Under the pieces are notes generated by a model. That model saw only the letters and a program-made list of their open reading frames with translations, was not told the DNA's origin and ran no database searches. This document shows positions 35,261 to 46,689 of a stretch of 64,000 nt of DNA, one piece after another. Position numbers and translations under genes: made by a program. Every line of letters starts with the position of its first letter. Positions within the stretch are counted from its first letter, which is position 1. Origin of the DNA: Brachynemurus nebulosus (Eukaryota > Arthropoda > Insecta > Neuroptera > Myrmeleontidae); assembly GCA_035578155.1 (NCBI GenBank), contig JAPWDM010000015.1, positions 13,068,574 through 13,132,573 of the forward strand. The letters are read 5' to 3'.

Positions 35261-35269
35261 CTCTGTAGC

Positions 35270-36140
35270 CTCGACTCGGACGAACGTAGCCTAGTCATCG
35301 TACCGGGCTCCCGTGTAGGTTGACCCCGACATCTGACAGAAGGGCACATGTATCCAGTAATCAGTTTTCTGACAGAACAGTACATGTTGTTCTGTGATCA
35401 GATGTCACTGTCCCTACACGTGTGAGTTCCTAGGTGTTGACGAAGCCATTTCGGAATTTTCGAGACTATGGAGAGCGGAATCGTCCCACAGAGCAAAAAA
35501 TATTTTGAAACCTGTGATATTGTTGTTTTTGTTTTTTAATAATATTGTTTTAACCTGTTTTGTTTTTAACGATGTATCACTGAGGGCCTTTTCCACTCGA
35601 GGTGGTACATCACATTTTATTCCCATCCGTGATATATTGTTTTGGCGCTATGGGCTTGTTATTGTGGCTCTACAGCGGTATTGTTTTTAACTACGTATTA
35701 CGTCACTGGTCGACCTGTGGCTCCCTAGTGACGTAATAAAATTTTCTTTTTTTGTGATATTATCTGTGATAAATTTTTTGAGTGTTTTCTAGTCGGTTTC
35801 CTCCACTCTGAGGCCCTTTACACCTCGGGTGGAGTTTCATGGGTGGTTTTCAGTCCTTGGTGATCGGACGTTCTGGCTAGTACCTAGCGTACCGCCACCA
35901 AGGATTGTCCGCTCTTTGTAAAGCCCTGGGATGGCAGGGCTCATCGTTGAATTTTATTATGTGTATGTTTGCCCTTTGTCTATTGCAGTTATGTGTTCCT
36001 ATCTTTATGTGTTGTTTTTATCGTTTTTTCTCGTTTTGGCGGCACATGCCCGTAGATGGCGATGCCGCCGAGCACTGCTGACCGCGCCATCCACCGGCAG
36101 CAGTGCTCCAATTTTAATTTTAAAAAAAATAAATAAATAA
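35270..36140 (+). mobile_element. Retroposon-like segment with (AAAT)n tail
   Basis: A GC-richer island in AT-rich surroundings that ends with AATTTTAAAAAAAATAAATAAATAA at its right edge (a run of AAAT units at 36118-36140), typical of the 3' end of a non-LTR retrotransposon or SINE on the plus strand. It contains a GCCGCCGAGCACTGCTGACC segment and a matching inverted GGCAGCAGTGCTCC just before the tail, able to form a hairpin. No recognisable protein domain is present. The left boundary and target duplication are not defined. Confidence 0.45.
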
Positions 36141-36950
36141 TCGTGGAAAATGACGGGAAATGGTTTAGAATGTGTGAAAATGGAAAAGGGTGATTGTATA
36201 CTTATCTTGTATTTCGAATTTTTTTACGTTTCGATTATTTTACCTTTGTGTACAAATCGTGGTGTTTAAGATTATTCGACAATTATTTTTTTCTTTATGG
36301 AAATTTTTTAGCGTCTCCAAATTACGATTACAAAAAAGAGCGCTTCTTTCTCAAGAAACTATGCCGATTCACATTTTAAATAATACGAAATTATAGGTAT
36401 AAAAAAATTTTATTAACAAAACATGTACTATTACAACATCTACTATACTGTACAAATTTTAAGAAAATCAAAGTAGGCTCTTTTTTGCTATCAGTGTCCA
36501 AATTTGGTCATGTTTGGATATCTATAAATCCAACCATATATTAAAGACGGGAATAACTCTTATACACATACCTTCCCTATAATGTTCCCTAAATACGTAC
36601 CAAATTTAGTTAAATTATCTTTAATAACTTTGGAGATATTCAACTTTTTTTAAGAACGTGTCGAAAATCGAAAAAAATTTAGGCAAATTTCATTACATCT
36701 TAATTTCCATATTTATTAAAATTGAGGGAAAAAATATTACATTTCAAAACTATTGGTATAGTAGAACATTATTACAGAATATCATCAAAATTGCTGATAT
36801 CAAGATACCGGGGTGTGGTGATCGTACACGAAATAAGCCATATTTGAATTTGACAAATATGTCTTACAGTTGGCAACACTATATGTGTGTGTGGGGATAT
36901 ATTCTTTTTGAAACACTGAGTTGTAACGTATTATTTGTATCATATATATA

Positions 36951-37543
36951 CAGGGTGTTATTGAATAATAAGTGCGAAAGATTTTAACAGGTGATTGCCG
37001 AAGTTCTTTTATGTAAAAAAGTTCATATAGACCCAGGTCCGAAAGCGCTTAGTTTTCAAGATACAGGGTGTTCAATTTCTCGTTTTTTTTTTTTTAAATA
37101 TTTTCTTAAATATTTCAAAATCGTTTTGAGATATTGTCACAAAATTTGGGACACGATATGACAGGATAAATACCCGTATTCTAAAGTAGACAGAATATTG
37201 CCACTAAAACCAGTGGCGTCCGTACGTCCATATGATGACATATTTTTGAAGAAAAAAAGGCACGCCAATGATTTTTTCCAATTCGAAAACGTTTTTTCAA
37301 ATGCTCCCTAAATTGTTGCCAAAAATGACCTCCTAGTATTTTGTCGTTCATGTAGCCGTTTTCAAGATAAAAATAATTTCCAATTATTGTTCCTACCACA
37401 AAACCGGTATGGGCTATCTAATAGCCCGTCTTCTCTGTATCTTGGAACTAAGTGTTTTCGGACCTGGCTTATTATGAACTTTTCTACACAAAAGAACCTC
37501 AGCAATCACCTGTTAAAATCTTTCGCACTTATTCACTAACACC

Positions 37544-37546
<3 letters not shown>
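36951..37546. mobile_element. TA-target MITE, copy B
   Basis: Complete copy of the element at 29237-29824, about 596 bp, with CAGGGTGTT...AACACCCTG termini and the same internal blocks (ACCAGTGGCGTCCGTAC, TTTTGTCGTTCATGTAGCCG). Left flank CATATATATA, right flank (TA)n. Differences from copy A are scattered substitutions and small indels, so the two are independent insertions of one family. Confidence 0.88.

Positions 37547-37615
<69 letters not shown>
37547..37615. repeat. (TA)n microsatellite
   Basis: A pure TA run abutting the right end of MITE copy B. Confidence 0.97.
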
Positions 37616-37618
<3 letters not shown>

Positions 37619-37744
37619 CCATAAAATGTAGTTGTGAAAATAAGAAATATAATGACAGATATTATATTAATTGATACATTAATTCCACAGGAAGCATAAA
37701 GGGCGTCAAATGGTTAATATTAAAGATAATTATGTAAAAAAAAT

Positions 37745-38560
37745 GTACGTACTCCTGCTCAATGCTTGTGTACAACATGCAATTTTCATTTTTGCGATTT
37801 TGTCTAGATTAACGTGTGTTTCAATAATTTTATTCATCAGTCGCAGACTACTAAGATAGTGATCTATTTTGTAGGCCTCAATAAGTGGTTCCATTTGGCT
37901 TTCATTATTTCATTCTCCATTTTAAAAACTAAATCTCCATTCAAGAGATTATTTCTGAATCCTTTTAGTAAATGAGGAGGATCGAATAAAAGTGAAATTT
38001 TCATCCCCTTTATCTCGAAATAAATTTCGGAAATATCCATATCCAAGTTTTTCTTGAGTTTCCAAGACTAGAGACGAAATAGCGGTGGAGTTATTTACGC
38101 CTTGGTCACAAATAGTAGCACATACAATTAGTTTCATTGCTTGAATTTTTCATATCAAAGCATTCATAATGAAAACAATGTCCATTGTTTCGGTTGTGCC
38201 GGAAACAAACGAATAATATATTGGTGTTATCAAAATTACAAATAGTACAAAGGATGAATACTTAGAAATATATTTTAAAGAATTATTATCTAAAACTGTC
38301 ACACATGTATTTATTATAAATATTTTTTATTCATTCAACACACCTGTGCATGATTGGCAATTTTGTCAATTGTTTTGAAACCCAAATCTTCAAAACTTAT
38401 CATTCGATCATCTTTTCTGTTGTTGTCTAGATGTGAAGCTGAACTCATTTCATCAAACATTAGAATGAAACATTTATCTTTTATTTTTTTGGAACTTGCT
38501 GCCTCAGTTTTAATATTGAAAAATAAGGATTCGTTGATTCCTTGCGTTAATAGAATTTAA
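37745..38560 (-). pseudogene. P-element (THAP9-like) transposase fragment
   Basis: Reading leftward: KDKCFILMFDEMSSASHLDN (about 38480-38420, first catalytic Asp), then a GT donor near 38344. After an intron-like gap come AMKLIVCATICDQGVNNSTA (about 38140-38090) and LFDPPHLLKGFRNNLLNGDL (about 37985-37930), followed by AKWNHLL and, past a stop, LSSLRLMNKIIETHVNLDK. These are the hallmark RNase H-like blocks of P-type transposases, including the DPPHLxKxxRN motif next to the GTP-binding insertion. The THAP zinc finger and C-terminus are absent. Several stops and a phase change show decay. Confidence 0.88.
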
Positions 38561-38934
38561 TTTAAAAAATTTGTCAGCGTTTGTTTTAATGTTAAAGCAA
38601 ATATTGTAGATAATATTTTGTAGGCGCAAGCGCTTTGCTTACATAATGTCAGCGCAAGTATTTTATCGTCGAAATTATAACGGCAACCTTTGGTTTTTTT
38701 TAAATTAAAACTTTAAGATTCAAAGTTTTTTCGTTATAGGATCGAGTTTTTCGGAAATCTTTTCCAGTAAGTTTTTCTTTGAATATTTCTTAGTTATTTC
38801 TAGACGCTGTAAAAAATTTAATATTATTTGTTTAGTAGGTATGGCTTTTCTTTTCAATTTATTCAACTTAAAATACAAAGTTTTTTTTTTCTGAAACTCA
38901 ATTGATTTTGCCTAATTGAGTAGGTATTAGGGCA
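38561..38934. other. Noncoding region
   Basis: AT-rich, no gene or repeat recognised. Confidence 0.3.
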
Positions 38935-39345
38935 CTTGGCCATGAAAGAATTTTTACGCAAATGAGGTAATTAAATTTGGCAATTGGCTCGGGCCAAATT
39001 TTGGCAATTAAACTTGGGTCCTGAGCTCTAATTTTGTCAATTATTCAAATTTTGGCAACTGACCTAGGCCAAATTTGACCTTAGGGTCGTTGACCTTTAT
39101 TTAGGTGATTTTTCAAATTTTTGCAACTAACCCTGATTTTGGTGATTATATCATCATTTTCAAATTTTGGTGACAGAGGGTCCGATGGCTGATTTTTGAC
39201 CTGTCGTGTACATTGCCTATATTTATCAGTAATAATGTTCAAATTAAATAAAATGCCGTCAAGTTGATGGATTCGATCTCGGGTGTTTTTATTTTCGAAG
39301 AGGGAATGTTAGCCGTTGCGCTACGGCATGAATTCAGTGTGGATG
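38935..39345 (-). repeat. tRNA-headed SINE-like repeat, copy 2 (uninterrupted)
   Basis: On the minus strand the A-box-like head (GCCGTAGCGCAACGGCTAAC, about 39329-39310) is followed by the B-box-like GAGATCGAATCC, then GGCATTTTATTTAATTTG and AAATATAGGCAATGTACACG. It ends in CCAAAATTTGGCCCGAGCC near 38990. The block order is the same as at 8868-9315, but without the MITE. The plus-strand tract 38970-39170 is an imperfect array of CAAATTTTGGCAA-type units. Confidence 0.65.
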
Positions 39346-39359
39346 CATTAAATCTTGTA

Positions 39360-39490
39360 GACAATCACAATATGGTCACGTGATATTTGCATGTCACTGG
39401 TTGATCACGTTATTTTTTTCATGTCACTGGTTGATCATGTGATATCTGCATGTTCACTGGTTGATCGCGTGATATCTGCGTGTACTGATA
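39360..39490 (+). repeat. Short minisatellite, about 33-bp unit
   Basis: CATGTCACTGGTTGATCACG, CATGTCACTGGTTGATCATG and TGTTCACTGGTTGATCGCG each precede TGATATCTGC-like segments; about three to four diverged units. Confidence 0.75.
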
Positions 39491-39745
39491 GAAAAATAGC
39501 ATCCAAACCCACCTAATTATAAATTCATATATGCATGAATGATTTTATAATATGTTATTTTGTCGGTCGCGCAGCAAAGCATGTGACTTTCTAAGAAAAA
39601 TTCCCACTAGTCATACAATTCTTTGTTTTGCGAACATATATCTAGGCAACGTGATTAAAATTTATATATACATTAGTGATTTCATGACATGTTATTTTCG
39701 TGGTCACACAGCATAACTCGTGATTTTTTAAAGAAAGTTCCTCCG

Positions 39746-40860
39746 CTTTTATTTTTGAAACTGTTACAATATTGTTTCGAACCGTTAGTTCATTTTCAAA
39801 CAGATAAAAACAATATTTTCACAGTTTCAGAGTCGTAGAGTGTTTGGTACTTTCGCAATTTATCACTTAAATTCTGTTAATACGTCAAGTGTTCCACAGT
39901 TTAATTGTTGTGAAAAAGATTGAATTCAACAAATCACAAACGTCGATCAGAAACAACATCTTTGACGCACAACAAATTTGCGAACAAGATCCACACATTA
40001 TCGAACAGTTAGTTAATAAGCAAATTAAATGAAACTGGAAAAATAAAACCGTCGATAAAGGCGAAGTATATGGTTTTAGAGATTTATAAAGTTGTCTATG
40101 CCAGCTGAGTACAATCGAAATTCGACGCTACGAGGATGCAAATGGTGGTAGAAGTAGAAGATGGGTATTTAATGCTGCCGTCTCGGTTTGACAACATGAG
40201 CTATGAACAATTTAAATTGATAAAATACTCACCGCAAATGGGCATTATTAATAATGTTCCGGTCGGAAATTGGTACTCAATTCAATTTAAAAAAATAAAT
40301 TTATTTGAATATTATAAAAATTCTTCTTCATATGGTAATAATGATAACAATTAAAATCTGTAATGAATGCAAATTAAAAATTATATATATCGTAGTTCGC
40401 AGTTACGTAACCAGCTGGAAGATTCACATAAACATTTCATCAAGGAAAAGATGGGGGATTTAAAAATGAAATAACACTTATCTCACTGTTCCAGAAGTTT
40501 AGAAAATGATTTATGGCTATCGGTAGATGTTGAATCCATGCAGCAACCTTTGGAACGGATATCCTTCGTGGTGACAGGTTCTTAATCTACTAATGGAATT
40601 ACCGTATGTAATTGATCCATAGCATACTCAATGGCGTTGATTACTAATTCCAAAACACATAATTTATGGTTTGATTACGTAATAAGTGGTTAAATCACAT
40701 AGTCCCCTATTACAATAAAATTTTTTAACACTCTTTATAATATAATACTTTCTGGTATTCCATATTTGAAAATAACAAATATTTTACTTCGCAAAAATAC
40801 CACTTTTATTTTGAAACTGTGACAATATTGTTTCGAACCGTCAGTTCATTTTCAAACAGA
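39746..40860. repeat. 58-bp direct repeats flanking a Polinton-derived segment
   Basis: The block TATTGTTTCGAACCG followed by AGTTCATTTTCAAACAG lies in nearly identical 58-bp repeats at 39746-39803 and 40802-40860. Between them, about 1 kb contains the Polinton gene relic at 39930-40354. The pair could be remains of a long direct duplication or of element ends. Confidence 0.7.
39930..40354 (+). pseudogene. Relic of the small Polinton gene found at 7976-8371
   Basis: The open frame 40136-40354 contains MVVEVEDGYLMLPSRFDNMS and IQFKKINLFEYYKN, closely matching the strand-rich half of the 7976-8371 protein (ELENGYLSLPARFDNM and INLLEYY). Upstream, 39930-40020 encodes a helical stretch in another phase with stops, matching the helical N-terminus. 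It is thus a second, more decayed Polinton-derived gene. No other Polinton gene is visible nearby. Confidence 0.75.
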
Positions 40861-41107
40861 ATAAAAATTACATTCGATACATGCCTTATATGTATACTTA
40901 TTTTATCTATCTATACTTATGAAGGGGGCGTAGTATGTGACGTGGAAGTGGAAGGTGTGAGAGTATCGAGAAAATCAAGAAAAACAAGATTTATATTACA
41001 TGTGACAAGAGGCAAACAAACACGTGACAAAGGATTGAACTTGAAATTGACAAAAAGACAATAATACAGTGAATACAGTTTTAAACAGAAATTAAAATTT
41101 AAATAAG

Positions 41108-41430
41108 TTATAATATTGAAAATAAAGTTGAACTGTAAATATCGGTGTAATAATTTAAAAGGTGATCGAAGCTATGCTTATTTATTTCTATTGCTTCTAG
41201 GATTGTTAACTTCTGTCCTTTGCTTGCCTCGTGCAACACTGTAATTTCTATACGACCTGAAATGCTCTGCTCTGCGGGTTTTAAAGTTTTTGCCAGTTTG
41301 ACCGATGTAAAAACCATTACAATCTTGGCAGTTTAATTTTTAGATACCCGATTTTTTAAGTTTATCAATTTTTGTTTTATTGTTTTATATTAAGTTTCCT
41401 AGGTTAAAGCCTGATTTGAATGCTATATTT
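41108..41430 (-). pseudogene. Inverted Penelope endonuclease copy, disrupted
   Basis: Its C-terminal part reads EITVLHEASKGQKLTILEAI like the plus copy. The GIY-YIG core region is interrupted by a deletion (the stretch corresponding to the residues between RNF... and the EIT block is shortened) and by phase changes. It is the reverse-complement arm of the neighbouring copy. Confidence 0.75.
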
Positions 41431-41521
41431 ACGTTTGGTTTCCTAATTTGGAAACCTAATCGATAAATTAATAGCTAAGAAAGAATTTAGACAAATCTTA
41501 AAAGAAATTTAACCCCCCCCC

Positions 41522-42004
41522 CCCGTTAAACCAGAACCAAAAGCTAACTTTGAAACTATAACATATTTTGGTAAAATATTAGATAAAATTAAAAAAATTC
41601 TAAGAAAACTAAACGTAAATATAGCATTCATATCAGGCTTTAACCTAGAAAATTTAATACATAACAATAAAACAAAAATTGATAAACTTAAAAAATCGGG
41701 TATCTACAAATTTAACTGCCAAGATTGTAATGGTTTTTACATCGGTCAAACTGGCAGAAACTTTGAAACCCGAAGAGCAGAGCTTTTCAGGACGTATAGA
41801 AAAAAGAAATTCGACTCTGTTTTTTCGAGGCATTTAATAGACACCGGACACACACTAGAACGGGAAATTACAATGTTTCACGAGGCAAGCAAAGGACAGA
41901 AGTTAACAATCCTAGAAGCAATAGAAATAAATAAACATAGCTCCGATCACCTTTTAAATGATTACACCGATATTTACAGTTCAACTTTATTTTCAGTATT
42001 ATAA
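41522..42004 (+). CDS. Penelope-like GIY-YIG endonuclease domain, 5'-truncated
   Basis: An open frame without its own start, continuous from the C-tract to TAA at 42002-42004. It begins PVKPEPKANFETITYFGKIL, continues LRKLNVNIAFISGF, then SGIYKFNCQDCNGFYIGQTG and RNFETRRAELFR. The GIY...YIG pair with the intervening CxxC zinc motif and the following Arg is the endonuclease signature of animal Penelope elements; SRHLIDTGH is the downstream conserved block. It would nick target DNA for priming of reverse transcription. Because the polymerase part is missing, the copy cannot move on its own. Confidence 0.85.
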   Translation, partial: PVKPEPKANFETITYFGKILDKIKKILRKLNVNIAFISGFNLENLIHNNKTKIDKLKKSGIYKFNCQDCNGFYIGQTGRNFETRRAELFRTYRKKKFDSVFSRHLIDTGHTLEREITMFHEASKGQKLTILEAIEINKHSSDHLLNDYTDIYSSTLFSVL

Positions 42005-42117
42005 CTTATTTAAATTTTAATTTCTGTTTAAAACTGTATTCACTGTGTTATTGTCTTTTTGTCAATTTCAAATTCAATCTTTTGTCACATGTTTGTTTGC
42101 CTCTTGTCACATGTAAT

Positions 42118-42690
42118 GTCAAGGGGCCAAAATAAAATATAATAGGTAGTATTCCAACTGTAGCCGTCAGGTGACGTAAAATCATCCCCACTTCGCATTA
42201 CTATGTTGTGTAGGTACATACTGTTTACAGTGGTGTTGGTTTGATGTTTGCTTCTGTGTGCGTATTCACACACACAATTACAAAACACGTATTATGAGAC
42301 AGAGATGAATTAAGATGAATTTTGTCACTTTACCGTATTACAATAAATAAAAACATTTTTCAGTATACAAAATAATTATAAAATATGAATAAACAATTAA
42401 TTAGAATTTTCTTACTTATCACAAGCTCCGTACCTATCACCTGTACCGTCTTATCCAAAGTTTAATCAGAAATAAAGGGTTTCTGTCAATTAACTCCGCG
42501 AATTTATATGGTTGTCTATGCGTCAAATTAAACTGACAGCTAATGAAATTATATCATGTTCTTAAGAATAATATCTAGGCTGAGTAGTAGCTATTAATTG
42601 CATAAGATAATTACGTGTACAGTGGCGTACAAAAAATGTTTATAAAAATGTGATTTATTTATTTATTTATTTATTTTAAATTTAATACAT
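42118..42690. other. Noncoding region left of piggyBac copy 2
   Basis: No gene recognised. An ATTT tetranucleotide run lies at 42653-42676. Confidence 0.3.
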
Positions 42691-42711
42691 TTTAACCGTT
42701 TCCTGCCCGAC

Positions 42712-44820
42712 GGTACTTATAAGTACCGGTTAAGTAAGCCAATAAAAACTTTTGGTGTGGAAGTAACATGATATTTCGATAGTTTTTTTTTTTATTATTC
42801 CCACTAGATGGTAGCAGAAAGACTATTTTTGATTTTTTCCTTTTCAGATATTAATTAACTAAATTTATATTGATCTGGTACTTATCGGTACCGTCAGGAA
42901 AGTAATAAATAATAACTTTGTTGGTTGTATAAAATTTTATTGAGAATTAATTACAAACTGAGTATCGACAGAATGATATTCAACGAAGCAATTTTTGTTC
43001 TGATTACAGCACAAGTCTACTCTGCAGCAAGAACAGCGTGAAAACGGTTTTGACTGTACTCCTTTGATACTGTACATTTCACATCTTGCTCTTTGTTCAC
43101 TAAATAATGGCCAATGATTACCTCTGTTGCTCAGCCTAACGTTGTTACAAACGCTTGGATTATATTTCCGTCGTTTTACTGTGTAATTCCTTTCTGTTAA
43201 ATTTTTTAGTTTTAATTTCTGAACCGATTTTTGCTTCAATAGTCCAAGTGTAACAGATTTTCTAAATTCAAGAACTGTTGTCTTTTCAATTTCATTACAA
43301 TAAAAAACATAGGCGTTCACGAATGTAATGTCTAAGAAACCAAAAAAAGAGGCGATGCCACCATTTTAATGACTTCCTACTAATGCAGTATAGTGTCCGA
43401 TATTGGTCAGCTCTATCAACGGCTCTCCTATACTAAACACATAATCCTTCACGACTGTAGGGCATGATATATTAATTTTAGCTCCATTTTTTTCTTTTTT
43501 TTGAATTTCAGCCAACTCTGAACCATGAAAGTTACTGGCAAACATTACTGTTCTGTTATTCTTCCATTTGAAAACTCCTATTTCAGCACTTGAAATGCGA
43601 TAATCGTGGCTTCCTCTATTCTTCAAATATTTATCAGATTGCAATGCTGGAAGAAATTTTATACTTTGTCTGATAGTGCCGCAAGCATATACTCCTTCAG
43701 CTTTTAGTTTTTCAAGTAGTGGTATTGTAGTGAAAAAGTTATCAAAAAACACAATTCTGTATTTCCCCCATTCTGATTCTGTTCATTTTAAAATTACTTT
43801 TTCTCCTAGCGAAAATTCTGTAAATTTGTCTTCTTCGACTTGATCTTTTCCTTGATACACTTCCAATTTTTCAATGAAACCATTACTATTGGCCAGGCAC
43901 CAAACTTTGTAACCTCTTTTAATAGGCTTTTTAGGGTTGTATTGTTTTAGCGAACTTCTACGTTTAAACAGAATCCTAATTCGTGTACAGCGCATTTCCT
44001 GGTTCCTTTATAAAGAAGTTGAAATTGACAATTTAAAGTATCTATTACAGGTCTCAATTTATATAACTTATCAGATTTGTTTTCCTTGAGATAAGTAGAC
44101 CAATAATCTTTCCAAGGAGGTAATTTATGATAACCCATAAAAAAGTTGGTGCCAATAAAAAACAAATATTCTTCCTTTGTCATATTTAACGATCTGTTCT
44201 TTTGAATCGCATGTAGATTTGATTGGTATACGACAATGTCAACAACATTTCCAAGTATCCGCAGAAACAAATCCGTTAGAGTTTGACAATCGGAGATCAA
44301 TTCCTGAACTGGTCCTACAAATTTAATACAGATTAATATAAAAATATTATAGAATTAGGAATTGTGATAGTGTTAAAGAACTGATATTACCTTCTTGTTG
44401 ATTGTAATCGTGTAATTTTGTAGTGAGTTCCTTTTTCCTCCATCCCCTGTTACATTCTGGCTCGTTTTCTTTATTGTAGTCATTATCTATACTTTCGATA
44501 TTATCAGAATTCACTAAACTTATTTCCTGTACGCTTCCTCCCTGAATATTTCTTAACTGTTGGTCAGCTATATGATCAAATGTAGTCCATTCAGTTTCTG
44601 CAATTTCAGTATTATCTTCATCTTCGATGTCAGTATCTGCAGAATTATCGAAAGCAATATATTCTTCTAATATTTGCAAGAGTTCTACGTCTGATAGTCG
44701 TCTTCTTGCCATAGTATAGGCTACAAATAATTATCAAATACTTAAAAAATTAATATACCTTCTCAGGATAAATAAAAGCTGAAAAAATAATATATTATTT
44801 TCTTGACGGTACTTACCAGT
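42712..44820 (-). mobile_element. piggyBac-like element, copy 2
   Basis: The left side has a perfect palindrome GGTACTTATAAGTACC (42712-42727) flanked by TTAA on both sides (42692-42696 region and 42730-42733), and a second near-palindrome GGTACTTATCGGTACC (42877-42892) followed by GTCAGGAAAGTAA. The right side has TTCTTGACGGTACTTACCAG (44800-44819), which is inverted relative to the 42877 block. The transposase pseudogene lies between them. The exact termini are uncertain. Confidence 0.7.
42937..44712 (-). pseudogene. piggyBac transposase, copy 2 (PGBD4-like), frameshifted
   Basis: Pieces in order: 44347-44712 (acidic N-terminus, MARRRLSDVELLQILEEY), 43947-44300 (FFIGTNFFMGYHKLPPWKDY), 43783-43995 (SSLKQYNPKKPIKRGYKVWC), 43366-43752 (FFDNFFTTIPLLEKLK, second catalytic Asp) and 42937-43320 (Cys-rich end: RARCEMY, CSCCRVDLCCNQN). 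A phase not in these frames, near 43350-43420, reads AVDRADQYR and RKSLKWWHRLFF, the third catalytic region, so a further indel lies there. The block order and cysteine domain identify piggyBac, and at least four breaks inactivate it. Confidence 0.9.
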
Positions 44821-45525
44821 CTAGTTTATATTTTCTTTTATAACTTTTTTTTATTTATCACAAAATGAAATTTGTTCAAAATTAAATTAAATAACGATTA
44901 ATAAAAATTCAATAAACACTAACTATTCATAAAAAAAAACTATGATTTATCTCTAAAATAAAGCAGACGAAAACTAACAATTCCGTAATAAATATAATAT
45001 TATTTTTTATACCTACACATTTTTAAGGGGGTGAAACCACTCCTTCAGTTGTCGACTTGAAAATTTAAAAATTTTGAGATTTTATTCATATAATATATCC
45101 TACAAAAATGGATTAATAATTTTTTTTTGCTTCCATACATTTATAGGGGTGAAATATCCTTTCCAAATTGGCAACTAGGAACAAAAATTGACGAAATTTT
45201 GTTTACATGTACCTACTACACAGTAGTCTAGTACACTATTTAAAAGCTATCTGTATTGCAAAAAAAATATACGTTAATGGTTTATTAACTGATTATGGCT
45301 CAAATTTATCGCAGTAATGATATTGATGAAAAAAAATGTTCAAAACACAAATATATTTTACACCATGCACATCGTATAAATGCTGGTTTTCCACAAACAC
45401 TACAACGCGGTATAGATGTTTTACTCCTAAAGTAACAGAATTCAACGGGATGTTCAAATTTCCCAGGAGATACATCCAGGTATCCACTTTTGTACCAAGG
45501 ATACTGGAATAATTTTCGAAATCTT
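44821..45525. other. Noncoding region
   Basis: AT-rich. Contains two copies of a TTTAAGGGGGTGAAACC/TTATAGGGGTGAAATATCC motif (about 45026 and 45142), related to the tandem units that follow. Confidence 0.35.
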
Positions 45526-45850
45526 TAAGTGCACATATGAAGGGGTAGTTTCAATCCCTAAAAATTTATAGATGCAAAAAATAATGTTATATTTATTACT
45601 AGAGCTCTATATAGTATATATAAACAAAATATCATCAATTTATAAATTTTTAAGTACACATATGAAGGGGTAGCTTCAACCCCTAAAAATTTGTAGACGC
45701 AAAAAATAATGTTATATTTATTATTAGAGCTCTGTATAGTATATATAAACAAAATATCATTAATTTTTAAGTTTTTAAGTACACAGTTGAGGGGTGGTTT
45801 CAACCCTTAAAAATGTGTAAATGCAAAAAATAATTTTATATTTGTTGCTA
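45526..45850 (+). repeat. Tandem repeat, about 124-bp period, 2.6 copies
   Basis: Units start at about 45526, 45650 and 45774 with TTTAAGTACACATATGAAGG, then GGTAGTTTCAACCCCTAAAA and AAAAATAATGTTATATTTAT. The first two are very similar and the third is more diverged. Confidence 0.85.
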
Positions 45851-46689
45851 GAACTTTTTAAGGTACGTATAAGGGTGAATATATGCTATTTAAATTCTAA
45901 TGGCCCATTGATAAATTTTATAAAAAACTAATTTTATTATTATTATTTTATACTTAAGTAATAAAGAATATCGTCTTTTATTTGGCCCACTTGGTCAATT
46001 CATGACAACTGTTTCATTTAAGGCATTAATAAATTAAAATAGTGCTAAATGCATACTCCTCTGGCTTACCCATTACCATTTTGTGCTACAATTTTCAACA
46101 CACATTTTTTTATTTAACTGGTATAATATTTTTTTAAATATAATCATATAACTAAGTAAGCATTAAAATATATTTTATCAAAATACATTGTAAAAATATT
46201 TATTAACGTAAAAAAATTACTCATTTTCATACCATCCAACAAAAGTGTCACTTTTAACCTGACGAAAATAATAAAATTTGACTTAGAAATTGGAAACACG
46301 CGTTGAATATATTGCATTTAGCAACAACCTAACTGCATTGAACATAATTTAAATAATATCGCGTCAGTGGTCGGGGCGCTCTCGGAAAATGTGTCTGTGC
46401 CAGTAGTTGCAGTATTTCCACTGGTAAGTATATGTTTTTATATTTTATCGTTATGAAATTGTAAATTTGTACAATGCAATGTTCGTTGTGTGTAGACTTC
46501 ATGTATTCCGTTTATTTTTGGTATGAAGAACGCGTGATGTTGTTTTTACAGGTTATGTATGATTTTGTCACTTCTCTGGCGTCACTCCTCTGGCAGTTTT
46601 CATGTCTCCGCAGACAAAATCGTCGCATGAGAAACCGATATTGCTACTGTCGATGATTTTGCTATGGAATTAGAAAAGCACTGCCCAAT
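45851..46689. other. Region left of the interrupted small frame
   Basis: Contains a donor-like ACTGGTAAGTATAT (46419-46432) and an acceptor-like TTTTTACAGGTTATG (about 46544-46558) that could flank an intron upstream of the 46690 frame. No protein domain is recognised in between. Confidence 0.3.

Larger units (their letters stand above)
40994..42117. mobile_element. Penelope-like element: two 3' ends in inverted arrangement
   Basis: The left arm (40994-41432, minus) and the right arm (41609-42117, plus) are reverse complements at high identity, both carrying the GIY-YIG endonuclease end and its 3' flank, with outer ends TTACATGTGACAAGAGGCAA and its complement. A spacer of about 175 bp includes a run of Cs (about 41514-41524). 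Penelope-like elements often insert with inverted or tandem partial copies, which fits. No reverse transcriptase core is present. Confidence 0.8.

Noticed and set aside
39360..39490. Possible CRISPR-like array
   Set aside because: Repeat units are contiguous and diverged without spacers, in a eukaryotic context; a minisatellite.
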